Assembly (NCBI RefSeq): GCF_000949455.1
Contig: NZ_JXXK01000005.1
Coordinates: 1 to 64,000, forward strand
Length of the DNA: 64,000 nt
Source: Ruthenibacterium lactatiformans
GTDB lineage: Bacteria; Bacillota; Clostridia; Oscillospirales; Ruminococcaceae
Reading direction: 5' to 3'
Of the stretch, positions 16,061 through 25,820 are shown one piece after another; position 1 is the stretch's first letter; the number at the start of each line of letters is the position of its first letter. The notes beneath the pieces are model-generated. The model was given only the letters and a program-made list of their open reading frames with translations. It searched no databases and was not told where the DNA came from. The position numbers and the translations under genes are program-made.

Positions 16061-16571
16061 TAGGTGCTGCACGATAAAGACGCATTATAAATATGGGGAT
16101 ATACTGTTTTGGGAAGACGCAGGCAGCAGAGTTACCCGCACCGTTCTTCCGCTATACCGCAGCGGCAGTGTCAAACAGGTGATTCTCCATATTCAGTTCT
16201 TCATCGGGGAGCTTTCATCCCCTGATCGGAAAGCTGTCCTTTCCCCTCGCCTCCGCTACAAGCCTACATTTTCCCTCGGCGTTTTTCTATATTTTATTCC
16301 TGGCGCTCACACATACATTCGCAAATAACCAGAAGAAGGGGCCGTGGCCAACCGCATAGCTTTCTTCATGGCGCCGATGCCGTGGAACATGCGGGCCAGC
16401 CCGACAAACGGGTACGCGCCCGGCTCATACTTGCCAAAGCCAGGGGCAGGTCACATAGGCAGCGGCCGGGCAGGGGCTGGACAAGTTCATCCTGTCCCGC
16501 CCCTGCCCGGCCGCTCTCCGACTCACCCAATCAAGAAACCTGGAATGAAATTTCATGTGGCATCTGTGTCT
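16061..16571. other. Gene-free stretch with a long hairpin
   Basis: No convincing gene is present; a 91-codon frame from 16344 has no ribosome binding site and no recognisable content. A perfect 17-bp stem AGCGGCCGGGCAGGGGC (16461-16477) pairs with GCCCCTGCCCGGCCGCT (16499-16515). Inside it, GGACA/TGTCC extends the pairing past a small bulge. No T-tract follows, so it is not a standard terminator. Confidence 0.55.
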
Positions 16572-16615
16572 CAATTTACAAAGGCAGGCCAAACGGGGCC
16601 TGCCTTTGTAAATTG
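16572..16615. terminator. Long symmetric hairpin downstream of the oxidoreductase gene
   Basis: CAATTTACAAAGGCAGGCC pairs with GGCCTGCCTTTGTAAATTG over 19 bp with a six-base loop. It lies 16 bases beyond the stop of the minus-strand oxidoreductase gene and can form on either strand. The T-run is interrupted, so termination is probable but not certain. Confidence 0.65.
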
Positions 16616-16631
16616 TTGAAATGGCGCGCTG

Positions 16632-17786
16632 TCAACCCAGCTGAATCCCCAGCTCGGAGGGCAATGCCCGGTTTTCCGCACAGTGAACCAGCATCTGCTC
16701 CAGATTTTTAACACAATAGAAATCATCCGTATCCGTATGCACCGGCTGCACCAGCTCGGAACGCACCGGAGTGATAGGGTTTTGCTGCACCAGACGTACC
16801 GCGTGGATATGCGGCAAATCCGCTTCCACACCGCAAAGTGGCGGGTCACCGCTGTCAACCGCCTGAATCGCATCCATCAGCTTCTGCATATCGGCGCCTG
16901 GGTCCACATCGCTGTAATCAAAGGCGCTTCCATCCGCCATCACTCCGCGAAATACCGGCTTTTCCCGGGTGTAAGTGATGGTGGCGTTTTCAAATTCCAA
17001 CACGCCCACCGGCCCCCAAAACTCTGTGCGGATCGGGTGCGCCGTATAGTACAGGAGCGGCAGCCCCTGTGCCGTTTGAAACCGCAGCGCGGCAATGTCA
17101 TAGTTTTCAATCGTGGGATTCGCGCGGTACAGCTCCGCCTGCACGCTCTCGATGTCACAGGCTGTACGCATTGTCGGTCCCAGCAGAAAGGTCAGCATCT
17201 GAAAATGATGGGCACACGCGTTTGTAAAGGGACTGTCGAATACTTCCCGCCCCTGGCAGGTGATCCGCCCGGCCCAATTGTTGCGTGCATAGTAAGCGGC
17301 GCCGCGGCGGAAGCCATGGTAGACGGCGATGTGCTTTGCCTTGCCGAAACGCCCAAGCAAAATATCACGCTTGAGCGCCTGTACGTCCCTGCGGTAATTG
17401 AGCTGATAGCCGATGCAAAGGAATTTTCCCGTCTTTTTACTGGCTTCCTGCATGGCGGCGGCTTCCTTTACGGTCAGGCAGAGCGGCTTCTCGCACAAAA
17501 CGTTCACGCCATGCTCCAGGCAGGAAAGTACCATATCGGTATGGAAATGCACCGGCGATACGAGCACCGCCAAATCGGCGCTGTCTTTGGCAAAAAATGC
17601 GTCCAGAGTAGGATAAACAGGGATCTGCCGCTGCCGTATCTGCGGCACGCGCTCTGCAAGATTGGGATCAATATCACAAATGGCCGTAAGCTCCGCCCCC
17701 ATATCCTGAGACGTCAGAGCTTCTACATACAGCCTGCCGTATCCGCCCGCCCCTACAAGCACAACGCGCGGCCTTGTTTTTGACAT
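16632..17786 (-). CDS. Gfo/Idh/MocA family oxidoreductase
   Basis: The product has 384 residues. The N-terminal Rossmann fold has the dinucleotide motif VLVGAGGYGRLY (9-20), the family EKP motif is CEKPL (98-102), and the rest is the C-terminal alpha/beta catalytic fold. Members use NAD(P) to oxidise or reduce sugars and cyclitols, and some hydrolyse glycosides through a redox cycle. It is 27 bases downstream of the GH38 alpha-mannosidase gene on the same strand, so it probably acts on the released sugar or on a modified mannoside. AAGGAG precedes the ATG. The exact substrate is unknown. Confidence 0.88.
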   Translation of the reverse strand: MSKTRPRVVLVGAGGYGRLYVEALTSQDMGAELTAICDIDPNLAERVPQIRQRQIPVYPTLDAFFAKDSADLAVLVSPVHFHTDMVLSCLEHGVNVLCEKPLCLTVKEAAAMQEASKKTGKFLCIGYQLNYRRDVQALKRDILLGRFGKAKHIAVYHGFRRGAAYYARNNWAGRITCQGREVFDSPFTNACAHHFQMLTFLLGPTMRTACDIESVQAELYRANPTIENYDIAALRFQTAQGLPLLYYTAHPIRTEFWGPVGVLEFENATITYTREKPVFRGVMADGSAFDYSDVDPGADMQKLMDAIQAVDSGDPPLCGVEADLPHIHAVRLVQQNPITPVRSELVQPVHTDTDDFYCVKNLEQMLVHCAENRALPSELGIQLG

Positions 17787-17813
17787 AGCAATCTTCTCCT
17801 TCTTTCCAATTGG

Positions 17814-20800
17814 TTATTCCCGCAGCTTTATGCGGTAGGTGCTCACTTCAAAGGGCCGGACGTGCAGCTCGGCCTTCAAGGCTGCGGCCCTGCCGACAGG
17901 CGTTTCCAGCAGGTCGCAGGGTATCAGCGTCTCCACCGGCAGATCGGAGCGGATGTGGAAATACGTATCAGCCTTCTTGCTTTCGTACAGGCGCAGGATC
18001 AAATCTCCGCTTTCATCATCCGCCCGCTTCACCGTGTCGATGACAACGTTCGCCGCGTCGGTGGAAAAGGCAGAAAAGGCCTGCAGGCTTCCCGCTTCAA
18101 GCCAGACGGGGTCGTTGAAGGCCGCCGCCTGCTGTACAACAGGCGCCTGTGCAAAGCTCTCGCTCCAAGCCGTAAACCCGTAGCGGAAGCGATGCTCTCC
18201 CTGGTCACTGGCCATCTCCGGAGAGGCCGCAGCCCGCAGCAGCGTCAGCTCAATGCTGTTCTGCTCTACTCCGACACCGTATTTGCAGTCGTTCAAAACC
18301 GCACATCCATGGCTGTTATCGCACAGGGCCGTGTAACGGTGGTTGCATACCTCAAACCGCTGCTGGTCATAGCCGCGGCTGCGATGCGTCGGACGTTCCA
18401 CATAGCCGAACTGAATCTCATGGATCGCATTTTCAGCCCGCACGTCTACCGGGAATTCCACCTTCAGCAGACGGTGAAGCTCCCGCCATTGAATCGTGGT
18501 GTCGAACTCCGCCACCGGACTTCCTGTACGCAGGGTGATGACCTGCGTAACCGCCGAGCGGCCAATGCTCCCGGTCCAGCGAACTGAGACGGAAAAGCCT
18601 TCCTCTTTCAGCAGTTCAAGCGTGTCGGCCCGTGCGGTGCAGGCCTCTTGTTCGCGGTAGTTGCTGTCAATGTCCCATGCGTCGAAGATGCGGGGTACGT
18701 CCTTGTACATCCGCAGGACGTTCATCGGACGGCCCGCCGCCATCTCACGCCCATCCAGCGTATAGGAGATCACATGTCCCTGCCGGTCCACCTGCATCGC
18801 CACGCGTTCGTTCTGCAGAAGGACGCCAGTCTCCAACTGCTTTGCAAACGCCCTGGGCTGGCTTTGGCCGCCCCCTGCGGGCAGCAACGTCACCGCCCCC
18901 AGAGCGGGCAGCGTTACCAACGCCTGCGTGCCGCACACTGCAACCGGCTCACCCTCGGCAGTCTGCGCACCGTGCGCGAAAGCCCGGGGCAGAGCAACGA
19001 GTTCCTCGCGCGCAAAGCTCAAGCCGTTGAAGACCGTTACGGCATCGTCCTGTTTCACAGGGCGGAGCAAGGCCCGGCGGGCGTCGGTGCACAGCGTCTG
19101 CGCGTCCCGCTGTAACGCTTCAAGCGCCTGGTTCGCTTCATTATATACCCTGGCAATGGAAGACCCCGGCAGAATGTCGTGAAACTGGTTGAGCAGCAGC
19201 GTTTTCCATAGCCTCCGCGCCTGTTCGGCATCATATGGGTGGCCGTGCCGCGCCGCCAATGCACCCCACAATTCCATGTGGTGAAGCGCGCGCTCACTGA
19301 GGCGATTGTTTTTCTTCACAGAAGCCTGTGTGGTGTATGTACCGCGGTGAGCGTTGAAGTACAGCTCTCCATCCCAGGTGTTTTGAGGCCCGCCCTTGGC
19401 CTGCAGGGCCTCAAAGAATTCCAGCGGGGAACACATCTCTACCTTGGGCATCCCTTCAAGGTCGCGTTCCCGCAGGGCATACTCAATGTGGTCCCGGCAC
19501 GGGCCGCCGCCGCCGTCTCCGTAACCGAAGGGGATCAGGAAATCTTCCAGATGCCGCTTTTGCACCCGCTTTTTCCAAACGCCGCATAATTCCTTCGGAT
19601 CGGTCCGGTAGGTGTAATTGGTAGGCAGAAAGGACACGACCTGGCTGCCGTCCATGCCCTTCCAATTGAAGTAATGATAGGGAAACGGGTCGCCTTCGTT
19701 ATAGCTCCAGAAAATTTTCTGGGTAACCAGATACCGAACGCCGCAGCCTGCCAAAAGCTGCGGCAGAACCGCGGAGTAGCCGAACGTGTCCGGCAGCCAC
19801 AGGACCTGGCTGTCAATACCCAGCTCATCGCGGTAGAAGCGCTTGCCAAACACCAGCTGCCGCACCAGCGCCTCGCCGGAAGGGATGTTGGTATCCGGTT
19901 CCACATACATGGCGCCCTCCGCGATCCAGCGGCCGGACCGGACGGCGCTGCGGATGCGTTCATACAGCTCGGGGTAATGCTCCCGGCACATCTCGTAGGC
20001 GGCCGGCTGGCTTTGGATATAGCGGTATTCCGGATATTGTTCCAAAAGACGCAGCTGGGCGGCAAATGTACGCGCCGTCTTTCGGTGAGTCTCTTGCATA
20101 GGCCACAGCCAAGCCAGATCCAGATGAGAATTGCCCACTGCCGCCATCAATGGTGCCGTGGAACCATTGTGGCATTCCAGCAGAGGCCGCAGCGAGGCAC
20201 GGGCTTGGCGGTAACACTCGTCCCGCGTTTCAGCCGGTTGTTCAAAATCGACGATGCGCGTATACCGCTCCAGGCCGTCGGCGATCTGTGAAGCCCGCAG
20301 CGAATCTTCCGGCAGCTCATCCATCAGCATGGACAGAGTGGAAACATCCATCCAGAGCTGGTAAGCATTTTCGTTCCAGATGCCAAAGGTATTGCGTCCC
20401 ATCCGGCTGCGGCAGCCTTCCGCCGCAGGGTCCTGCAAAGTTCCGGGAAGCACCGGTCCTGTGCTGCAGCCTCCCACATCCGGAAAATAATGCCCCGCGT
20501 ACACCTCAAACAGAAGTGAAAAACGCTCCCCCGGTTGGGCACAATGGGTCAAAATATTGTCACAGATATAATGGTGCGGTACACTGACCCATTCGGCCCG
20601 GCGGGTGCCAAACGCTTTTCCGTTCACAAAGAGCGTGGCCTCGCCTCCAAGGTCCAGCTCCATGGCAACCGTTTTGTTGGCTGCCGCTTCCGGCAAGGTG
20701 ATATCGGCGCGGCACCACATATACTCCCAAGTGTGCCCCCAGGCCGTTCCTTCCTCCATCGGGCAAAACGGTCCCTGCGCGGCCTGGCCGGGCGTAAGAT

Positions 20801-20918
20801 GCCGCATGGTGGTAAAACCGTCAAATTGGATGCTTTCAAGCGGACGGTAAAAATCGCTGGCCAAGACACGCTGCCAATGAGCCAGCCGATCCCTGTATTC
20901 GGAATGAAGCAAAGACAT
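17814..20918 (-). CDS. Glycoside hydrolase family 38 alpha-mannosidase
   Basis: The product has 1034 residues, the full GH38 length. Zinc ligands His265 and Asp267 lie in NSHLDLAWLWP. The catalytic nucleophile Asp377 lies in LWLPDTFGYS, and EPDTNIPSGE (340-349) is the usual neighbouring block. Mid helical bundle and C-terminal beta domains follow. There is no signal peptide, so it should cut alpha-mannosides in the cytosol after import. AAGGGGG lies upstream of the ATG. It leads an operon with the oxidoreductase gene and is divergent from the two-component system. Confidence 0.95.
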   Translation of the reverse strand: MSLLHSEYRDRLAHWQRVLASDFYRPLESIQFDGFTTMRHLTPGQAAQGPFCPMEEGTAWGHTWEYMWCRADITLPEAAANKTVAMELDLGGEATLFVNGKAFGTRRAEWVSVPHHYICDNILTHCAQPGERFSLLFEVYAGHYFPDVGGCSTGPVLPGTLQDPAAEGCRSRMGRNTFGIWNENAYQLWMDVSTLSMLMDELPEDSLRASQIADGLERYTRIVDFEQPAETRDECYRQARASLRPLLECHNGSTAPLMAAVGNSHLDLAWLWPMQETHRKTARTFAAQLRLLEQYPEYRYIQSQPAAYEMCREHYPELYERIRSAVRSGRWIAEGAMYVEPDTNIPSGEALVRQLVFGKRFYRDELGIDSQVLWLPDTFGYSAVLPQLLAGCGVRYLVTQKIFWSYNEGDPFPYHYFNWKGMDGSQVVSFLPTNYTYRTDPKELCGVWKKRVQKRHLEDFLIPFGYGDGGGGPCRDHIEYALRERDLEGMPKVEMCSPLEFFEALQAKGGPQNTWDGELYFNAHRGTYTTQASVKKNNRLSERALHHMELWGALAARHGHPYDAEQARRLWKTLLLNQFHDILPGSSIARVYNEANQALEALQRDAQTLCTDARRALLRPVKQDDAVTVFNGLSFAREELVALPRAFAHGAQTAEGEPVAVCGTQALVTLPALGAVTLLPAGGGQSQPRAFAKQLETGVLLQNERVAMQVDRQGHVISYTLDGREMAAGRPMNVLRMYKDVPRIFDAWDIDSNYREQEACTARADTLELLKEEGFSVSVRWTGSIGRSAVTQVITLRTGSPVAEFDTTIQWRELHRLLKVEFPVDVRAENAIHEIQFGYVERPTHRSRGYDQQRFEVCNHRYTALCDNSHGCAVLNDCKYGVGVEQNSIELTLLRAAASPEMASDQGEHRFRYGFTAWSESFAQAPVVQQAAAFNDPVWLEAGSLQAFSAFSTDAANVVIDTVKRADDESGDLILRLYESKKADTYFHIRSDLPVETLIPCDLLETPVGRAAALKAELHVRPFEVSTYRIKLRE

Positions 20919-21223
20919 GGCGTATTCCCCCTTAAGACATGTGTGATACGGAAAGGCCTTCCGACACTGGAAAGCGGATTTCTGATATGATACAATTTAG
21001 CATAGGTTCCATAAAACCTCTCCGGGCATAGCATACAGGAGATTATGGGGACACACAATTCACAAATTCGTAAATTGTTGACAAAATTTCGACTTTGTCT
21101 TTCGGAGGCATGCTTTTTGGGCAGCAGGATGCGAAAAGGCTCGAAAAAATGAACAGAAAACCGAAAATCTGAATTGACATTGATATGCCGCTTATTTATC
21201 CTAATATAAAAAGGAAGAAGTTT
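20919..21223. promoter_or_regulatory. Divergent control region, alpha-mannosidase and sensor kinase
   Basis: AT-rich, with no gene. TTGACA occurs at 21174-21179, followed after 17 bases by TATCCT (21197-21202), a possible kinase promoter with an unusually short leader. A block at 21143-21179 resembles one in front of the sugar-binding-protein gene (24161-24199). On the minus strand TTTATG-17-TATCAT is a weak candidate for the mannosidase promoter. Confidence 0.5.
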
Positions 21224-22975
21224 ATGCAAAAATTGATTCGGTTCTGGCAGAATCTGCGCTTACGCGCAAAGTTTTTGCTGATTCTGCTGGTTGGCATTGT
21301 GCCGGTCGGCATTGTCGCCATCGTGACCCTCTATATCCCGCTTCGAGCCTACGACAGACAGCTCTACAAAAGCAGCGCTCAGATGATTTCCCTGTTCGCA
21401 GAGCAGATTCAGGACGAACTGATGAACTTTGAGGATATCAGCTACCGCATCCTGACAGATACAGCCCTTCAGGAAAACCTGTCCATCATGAAGGAGGCAG
21501 CCCCCGGCACACTGACGTGGATCAACGCTCAGACAAAGGTCGCAAACCGGGTAGCCTATTACAGCCTGTGGTTTTCGAACGCCGTCAGCTTTCAGCTAAA
21601 AACCAGCAGGGGCAATTCTTACAATCACTTTTTTGAAGTATCTGCGGGCAGCGACGAATTGACAGAAGAACGGATCACCGCCGCTGTCAACCATCGGGGG
21701 CGTTTTGTCTGGCTTACGGAAGAGGGGGCGCAAACCCGTCTGTTTCTTGTACGGGAGATTCGTGAAATGCAGGATATGGACCTGGACACCCTGGGCTGCC
21801 TGCTGATCGAAGTGGATTTCCCCGCACTGGTGGAGCAATACAACCACAGCATGGCACAGATGGGAGTGATGCCGCGGTGCGCTGTTTATAACGACGGGCT
21901 TTGTCTGTACGCCAGCGACGCGGCCATCCAGACTCTCGGTGTGGGCGAAGACGGCTACACCTATATGAAGCTGGACGGCCAACCGATGCTCTGTGTCCGT
22001 TACACGTCCAGCAATGGAATGAAGTATGTGACATTAGTAGATTACAGCGGCATCCGGGCCACCACACTGGTAGCGGTCAGCGTTACCATCCTTTGCATTC
22101 TTGCCGCAGTACTTTTAACATTGGCCGTCAGCACCGGGTTGATCGATAACATTCTGAACGATCTGCAGCTCCTTTTGCAGAAATTTGACGCCTTTGCCAT
22201 CAGCGGAGAGCCAATCACCACCCATAACAGCCCATATCAGGGGCGGCTGGACGAGATTGGCGATCTGCACCGCGGTTTTGATTGGATGACCCGCGTATGG
22301 ACTCGAGTCAACCATGAAAAAGAAGAACAGCGTCATCTTTTGCAGGAAAAGCAGATCCAACAGCTGCGTGCCCAAATCCGGCCGCATTTTTTATATAACA
22401 CTTTGGAATCCATCTACTGCCTGGCCCAGAATCTGGAGGACCAGCGCATCGCAGTGATGACCAACGCTTTGGGCAAGCTGCTGCGTTCCTCCCTGAATGA
22501 CAAGCGGGATGTAATTACCGTATCCGAGGACTTACAGGTCACGCGCGATTACCTGAGTATCCAGCAAATCCGCTATGGCGAACGGCTGCAGGTGGAGTAT
22601 GATTTTCCGCAGGATATCCTAACCTGCCGGATTCCGGCCATGACCATCCAGCCGCTGGTGGAAAACGCCATTCACCATGCTGCCGAAAAAATGCTGGACG
22701 TCTGCGTCATTCGTGTCAGCGGTGCTGCAACGGCGGATGGTGTGGATATTATCGTGCAGGACAACGGCCCTGGTACAGACGAAGACATTCTTAACAAACT
22801 GGAAAGCGGCGAGGTGCAGCCGGAGGGGCTGGGCATTGGAATGCGCAACATCCACAAGCGCGTACAGCACGCCTTTTCCGAGCAGTATGGGCTGCGTGTC
22901 TGCAGTGAGGAGGGCCAAACACAAATTATCGTTCATTTGCCGGATACCCGGCCCGAGCCGCATAACAAAGCATGA
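21224..22975 (+). CDS. Sensor histidine kinase, YesM/LytS-type
   Basis: The product has 583 residues. Membrane segments at about 17-38 and 280-302 flank an extracytoplasmic sensing domain. A HAMP-like region follows, then the His_kinase (LytS-type) box with phospho-acceptor His388 in RAQIRPHFLYNTLES. The HATPase domain has VENAIHHA and GLGIGMRNIHKRV. This architecture with an AraC-type partner is typical of carbohydrate-sensing systems in Bacillota. The start at 21224 follows AAGGAAG; the frame is open back to 21185 but lacks a fitting site. The response regulator gene starts 20 bases downstream. Confidence 0.94.
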   Translation: MQKLIRFWQNLRLRAKFLLILLVGIVPVGIVAIVTLYIPLRAYDRQLYKSSAQMISLFAEQIQDELMNFEDISYRILTDTALQENLSIMKEAAPGTLTWINAQTKVANRVAYYSLWFSNAVSFQLKTSRGNSYNHFFEVSAGSDELTEERITAAVNHRGRFVWLTEEGAQTRLFLVREIREMQDMDLDTLGCLLIEVDFPALVEQYNHSMAQMGVMPRCAVYNDGLCLYASDAAIQTLGVGEDGYTYMKLDGQPMLCVRYTSSNGMKYVTLVDYSGIRATTLVAVSVTILCILAAVLLTLAVSTGLIDNILNDLQLLLQKFDAFAISGEPITTHNSPYQGRLDEIGDLHRGFDWMTRVWTRVNHEKEEQRHLLQEKQIQQLRAQIRPHFLYNTLESIYCLAQNLEDQRIAVMTNALGKLLRSSLNDKRDVITVSEDLQVTRDYLSIQQIRYGERLQVEYDFPQDILTCRIPAMTIQPLVENAIHHAAEKMLDVCVIRVSGAATADGVDIIVQDNGPGTDEDILNKLESGEVQPEGLGIGMRNIHKRVQHAFSEQYGLRVCSEEGQTQIIVHLPDTRPEPHNKA

Positions 22976-22995
22976 AATAGAGAAATGAGGATACC

Positions 22996-24042
22996 GTGTA
23001 TAAACTGCTATTGGTAGATGACGAGCCTATCATCCGTGAAGGGCTGGAACGGATTATTGATTGGGAAAAGCTGGATCTTAAGCTGACGGCCTCCTGTCCC
23101 AATGCAATTGCAGCACTGGACAGCATGACCGACGATATGCCGGATATTCTTCTGACCGATATCCGGCTGCCGGGCATGACCGGGCTGGAATTGGTTCAGC
23201 GGGCGGTGACGCTGCACCCCATGCTTCAAACGCTGATCCTCTCTGGCCATGATACCTTTCAGTATGCACAGCAGGCGCTGAAATACGGCGTTATCGAATA
23301 TCTGCTTAAACCCTGCTCTCAGAAAGAGATGGAGGAAGCGTTGCTGCGCGCCTGCCAAGCCGTCGACCGGCAGCGGAAAAAGGTGCTTTATCTGTATGAA
23401 GAGCGGCGTCAGCGCATCAAATCGCTGGTAGACAGCTTCAATGCCTTGCGGGAGAGCGAGGCGGATGCTGAACAGCTGGAAAAGCAGGTCGGAGAGCTTG
23501 TCAAAACAGTGGAGGATCCCAGCCTGCTGCAGGAAACGCTGGTTGCCGTAGTGATCGGCTGCATGGGCGCGGGCCAGGCTGAATGGGGCATGAACATTAT
23601 TACCGACGCCCTGCATGACCGAAGGTCTCTGGAGGAACTCATCAGCCGTACTTTGCTGCGGCTGCGCAGGGAAGGGAGCGCCGCTCGCAGCAACGATTTC
23701 GTGCAACAGATAATCTCCTATACGAGTGTCCATTATGCCGACGAGTCGCTTTCCTTACAATATCTGGCGGACAAAGTCGTGTATATGAACGCGGACTACA
23801 TCGGCCGTGAATTTACCCGTGCCATGGGGCAGAAGTTCAGCAGCTATTTGTTGGGCATACGCATGGAGCATGCCAAATCGCTGATGCGCGCAGATCGCTC
23901 GCTTCACAGCTATGAGATTGCTGAGAAAGTTGGTTTGGGCGATAACCCCCACTATTTCAGCCAGCTGTTCCGTAAATATACCGGTACAACGCCTAAAGAC
24001 TACCGCCGTTTTCTGGATGAACAGCCGGGCAGGCCGGAGTAA
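22996..24042 (+). CDS. AraC-type response regulator, YesN-like
   Basis: The product has 348 residues. The receiver domain covers 1-120 with acidic pair D9/E10, phospho-acceptor D55 (LLTDIRLPGM) and K105 (YLLKPC). A helical linker follows. The C-terminal AraC/XylS double helix-turn-helix covers about 245-345 (LSLQYLADKVVYMNADYIGREF, ending with the classic FRKYTGTTPKDYR). The start is a GTG with AATGAGG six bases before. It probably activates the adjacent transporter and enzyme genes when the kinase senses a glycan or sugar. Confidence 0.94.
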   Translation: MYKLLLVDDEPIIREGLERIIDWEKLDLKLTASCPNAIAALDSMTDDMPDILLTDIRLPGMTGLELVQRAVTLHPMLQTLILSGHDTFQYAQQALKYGVIEYLLKPCSQKEMEEALLRACQAVDRQRKKVLYLYEERRQRIKSLVDSFNALRESEADAEQLEKQVGELVKTVEDPSLLQETLVAVVIGCMGAGQAEWGMNIITDALHDRRSLEELISRTLLRLRREGSAARSNDFVQQIISYTSVHYADESLSLQYLADKVVYMNADYIGREFTRAMGQKFSSYLLGIRMEHAKSLMRADRSLHSYEIAEKVGLGDNPHYFSQLFRKYTGTTPKDYRRFLDEQPGRPE

Positions 24043-24160
24043 GGGGTAACCGCGCCTTTCCCAAAAAGCATATCAGGATCCGTTCAGGCGGGGCCAAAGT
24101 ATGGCGCGCTCTTTCTTTGGCCTTTTGGGGGCGCCGGGCAAAAAGGCAAGACAAAAACCC

Positions 24161-24221
24161 GAAAAAACGTACAAAAAAATCAGAAATATGAATTAAGTTT
24201 TAGGGAAATCACCGCTATAAT
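24161..24221 (+). promoter_or_regulatory. Promoter and shared upstream element of the sugar transporter operon
   Basis: TATAAT at 24216-24221 lies about 100 bases before the binding-protein start. The -35 region (TTAAGT) is poor, as expected for an activator-dependent promoter. Upstream, 24161-24199 resembles 21143-21179 before the kinase gene: both run GAAAAAA-x-G-x-ACA-x-AAAA, then AAAT-x-TGAATT. The AraC-type regulator is the obvious candidate binder. Confidence 0.55.
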
Positions 24222-24321
24222 ATGGATATCGCGAATAGAGATGAGCCAAACGCATCTTCCGCGAGCGGGCTGTGTTTCCGCTCATCCCTATATCACAAAT
24301 CATACGGAGGTGCTCTCTAAA

Positions 24322-25656
24322 GTGAAGAAGAAAATAATCGCTACCCTGTGCGCCGCGTTGATGCTTTCCGGCGTCATTACCGGCTGCAGCGGTTCTGCCT
24401 CCAGCGGCTCACAGGCCGCTGCCAGTACCGGCACCAGCGCCAACACCGCATCCGGCGCCGAAGGCAAGACCACCCTGAACGTTCTGTGGTGGGGTTCTCA
24501 GACGCGCCATGAAATGACGACTGAGATGCTGGAAAAATTTGAGGAGCTGAATCCCGACATCGACGTGGTCATGGACTACTCCGACTGGGACGGCTACTGG
24601 ACCAAGCTTCCCGCTCAGGTTGCAGGCGGTCAGACGCCCGACGTGTTCCAGATGGACTACGCCAAGCTGGCGGAATATGTAGAAAACGGCGTTACCGCCG
24701 ATTTGAGCAGCTATATTGCCGACGGCAGCCTGGATATGAGCAACGTAGAGCAGAATATTCTGGACTCCGGCACAATAGACGGCAAAGTTTACGCAATATC
24801 CACGGGTACGAACGCGCCCGCTTTGCTCTATCGCCAGGACATTCTGGATGAATTGGGACTGAGCCTGCCGATGAATCCCACGATGTCCGAGTATGCTGAG
24901 GTATCCAAAGCAGTTTACGAGGCCACCGGCCTGCGGGATACCTTTATAACGGACAGCTCCGCTGTAATTTTCCGTCAGCATCTGCGTAACTATGGCCTGA
25001 ACCTCTACAATGAGGATGCTACTGCTCTTGGTTTCGATGACCCGAAATATCTGGTGAATATGTGGAATCTGGCTTTGCAGGCGCAGGAGGAAGGTTGGGG
25101 GCTTTTGCCTGGTGAGGCAACCGCTACTACCGCATTTGATTCCATGGTTACGGATGCATGGTCTCGTCTCCAGAACTCCAACGAATTACAGGCTTACCGC
25201 GAAGCCACAGGTAAGGACATACGTATGGTCATGATTCCAAGTCTTGACGATGCTACTACACCTGCTTCATTCCTCAAACCTGCTATGTTCTGGTGCGTTA
25301 GCGCCGACAGCGACGTGAAAGATGCCGCGGTCCGCTTTATCAACTTCTTTACCAATAGCCCCGAATGTTATGACATAGTTGGCATCGAGCGTGCGGTCCC
25401 CATCTCCTCCAAGATGCGCGAATATGTCGCTCCGTCTCTGGACGAAGTCAGCCAGGAAGTTGTCGAATATGTTGACTATGTCAGCCAGCCCGAGATGTCT
25501 TCCCCCTTGATGAATCCAGATCCGCCGGAACACACCAAAGTTTCTGAGCTGTTGGATCAGTATTCTGAGCAGGTCCGCTACGGCGAGATCACCGATCTGG
25601 AAACGGCTGCCCAGCAGTTCATGGATGAAGCAAACGCGATTCTGGCTGCGGAATAA
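24322..25656 (+). CDS. Sugar ABC transporter substrate-binding lipoprotein (family 1)
   Basis: The product has 444 residues. It has a lipoprotein signal with lipobox ITGC (Cys22), a Ser/Ala linker, then a family 1 binding fold (TTLNVLWWGSQTRHEMTTEM, later PDVFQMDYAKLAEYVENG). Such proteins bind mono- or oligosaccharides outside the membrane. The start is the GTG at 24322, after GGAGG eleven bases upstream; the open frame before it (from 24241) does not read as a signal peptide. A hairpin between it and the permease genes may raise its relative expression. Confidence 0.93.
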   Translation: MKKKIIATLCAALMLSGVITGCSGSASSGSQAAASTGTSANTASGAEGKTTLNVLWWGSQTRHEMTTEMLEKFEELNPDIDVVMDYSDWDGYWTKLPAQVAGGQTPDVFQMDYAKLAEYVENGVTADLSSYIADGSLDMSNVEQNILDSGTIDGKVYAISTGTNAPALLYRQDILDELGLSLPMNPTMSEYAEVSKAVYEATGLRDTFITDSSAVIFRQHLRNYGLNLYNEDATALGFDDPKYLVNMWNLALQAQEEGWGLLPGEATATTAFDSMVTDAWSRLQNSNELQAYREATGKDIRMVMIPSLDDATTPASFLKPAMFWCVSADSDVKDAAVRFINFFTNSPECYDIVGIERAVPISSKMREYVAPSLDEVSQEVVEYVDYVSQPEMSSPLMNPDPPEHTKVSELLDQYSEQVRYGEITDLETAAQQFMDEANAILAAE

Positions 25657-25751
25657 ACGGCCTTTACAAGGCCAAAGGCGTCTGAGCCGCATCATCCGGG
25701 TCCGGCGTTCTCCATAAGGCCGGACCGGTATACAAAGATACGATGCTCTAT

Positions 25752-25783
25752 CGCGCCGAAGGGAGCTCCTTCGGCGCGTTTCT
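25752..25783 (+). terminator. Intra-operon partial terminator after the binding-protein gene
   Basis: CGCGCCGAAGG pairs with CCTTCGGCGCG, followed by TTTCTT. It sits between the binding-protein and permease genes, a common place for a read-through terminator that gives more binding protein than permease. Confidence 0.7.
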
Positions 25784-25820
25784 TAAAGTCTCCCCAAAAT
25801 CTGTGAAAGGAGCCGTTGTC

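Noticed and set aside
16344..16711. Two plus-strand frames of about 90-110 codons
   Set aside because: They run through a long hairpin and into the oxidoreductase gene on the other strand; no binding site.
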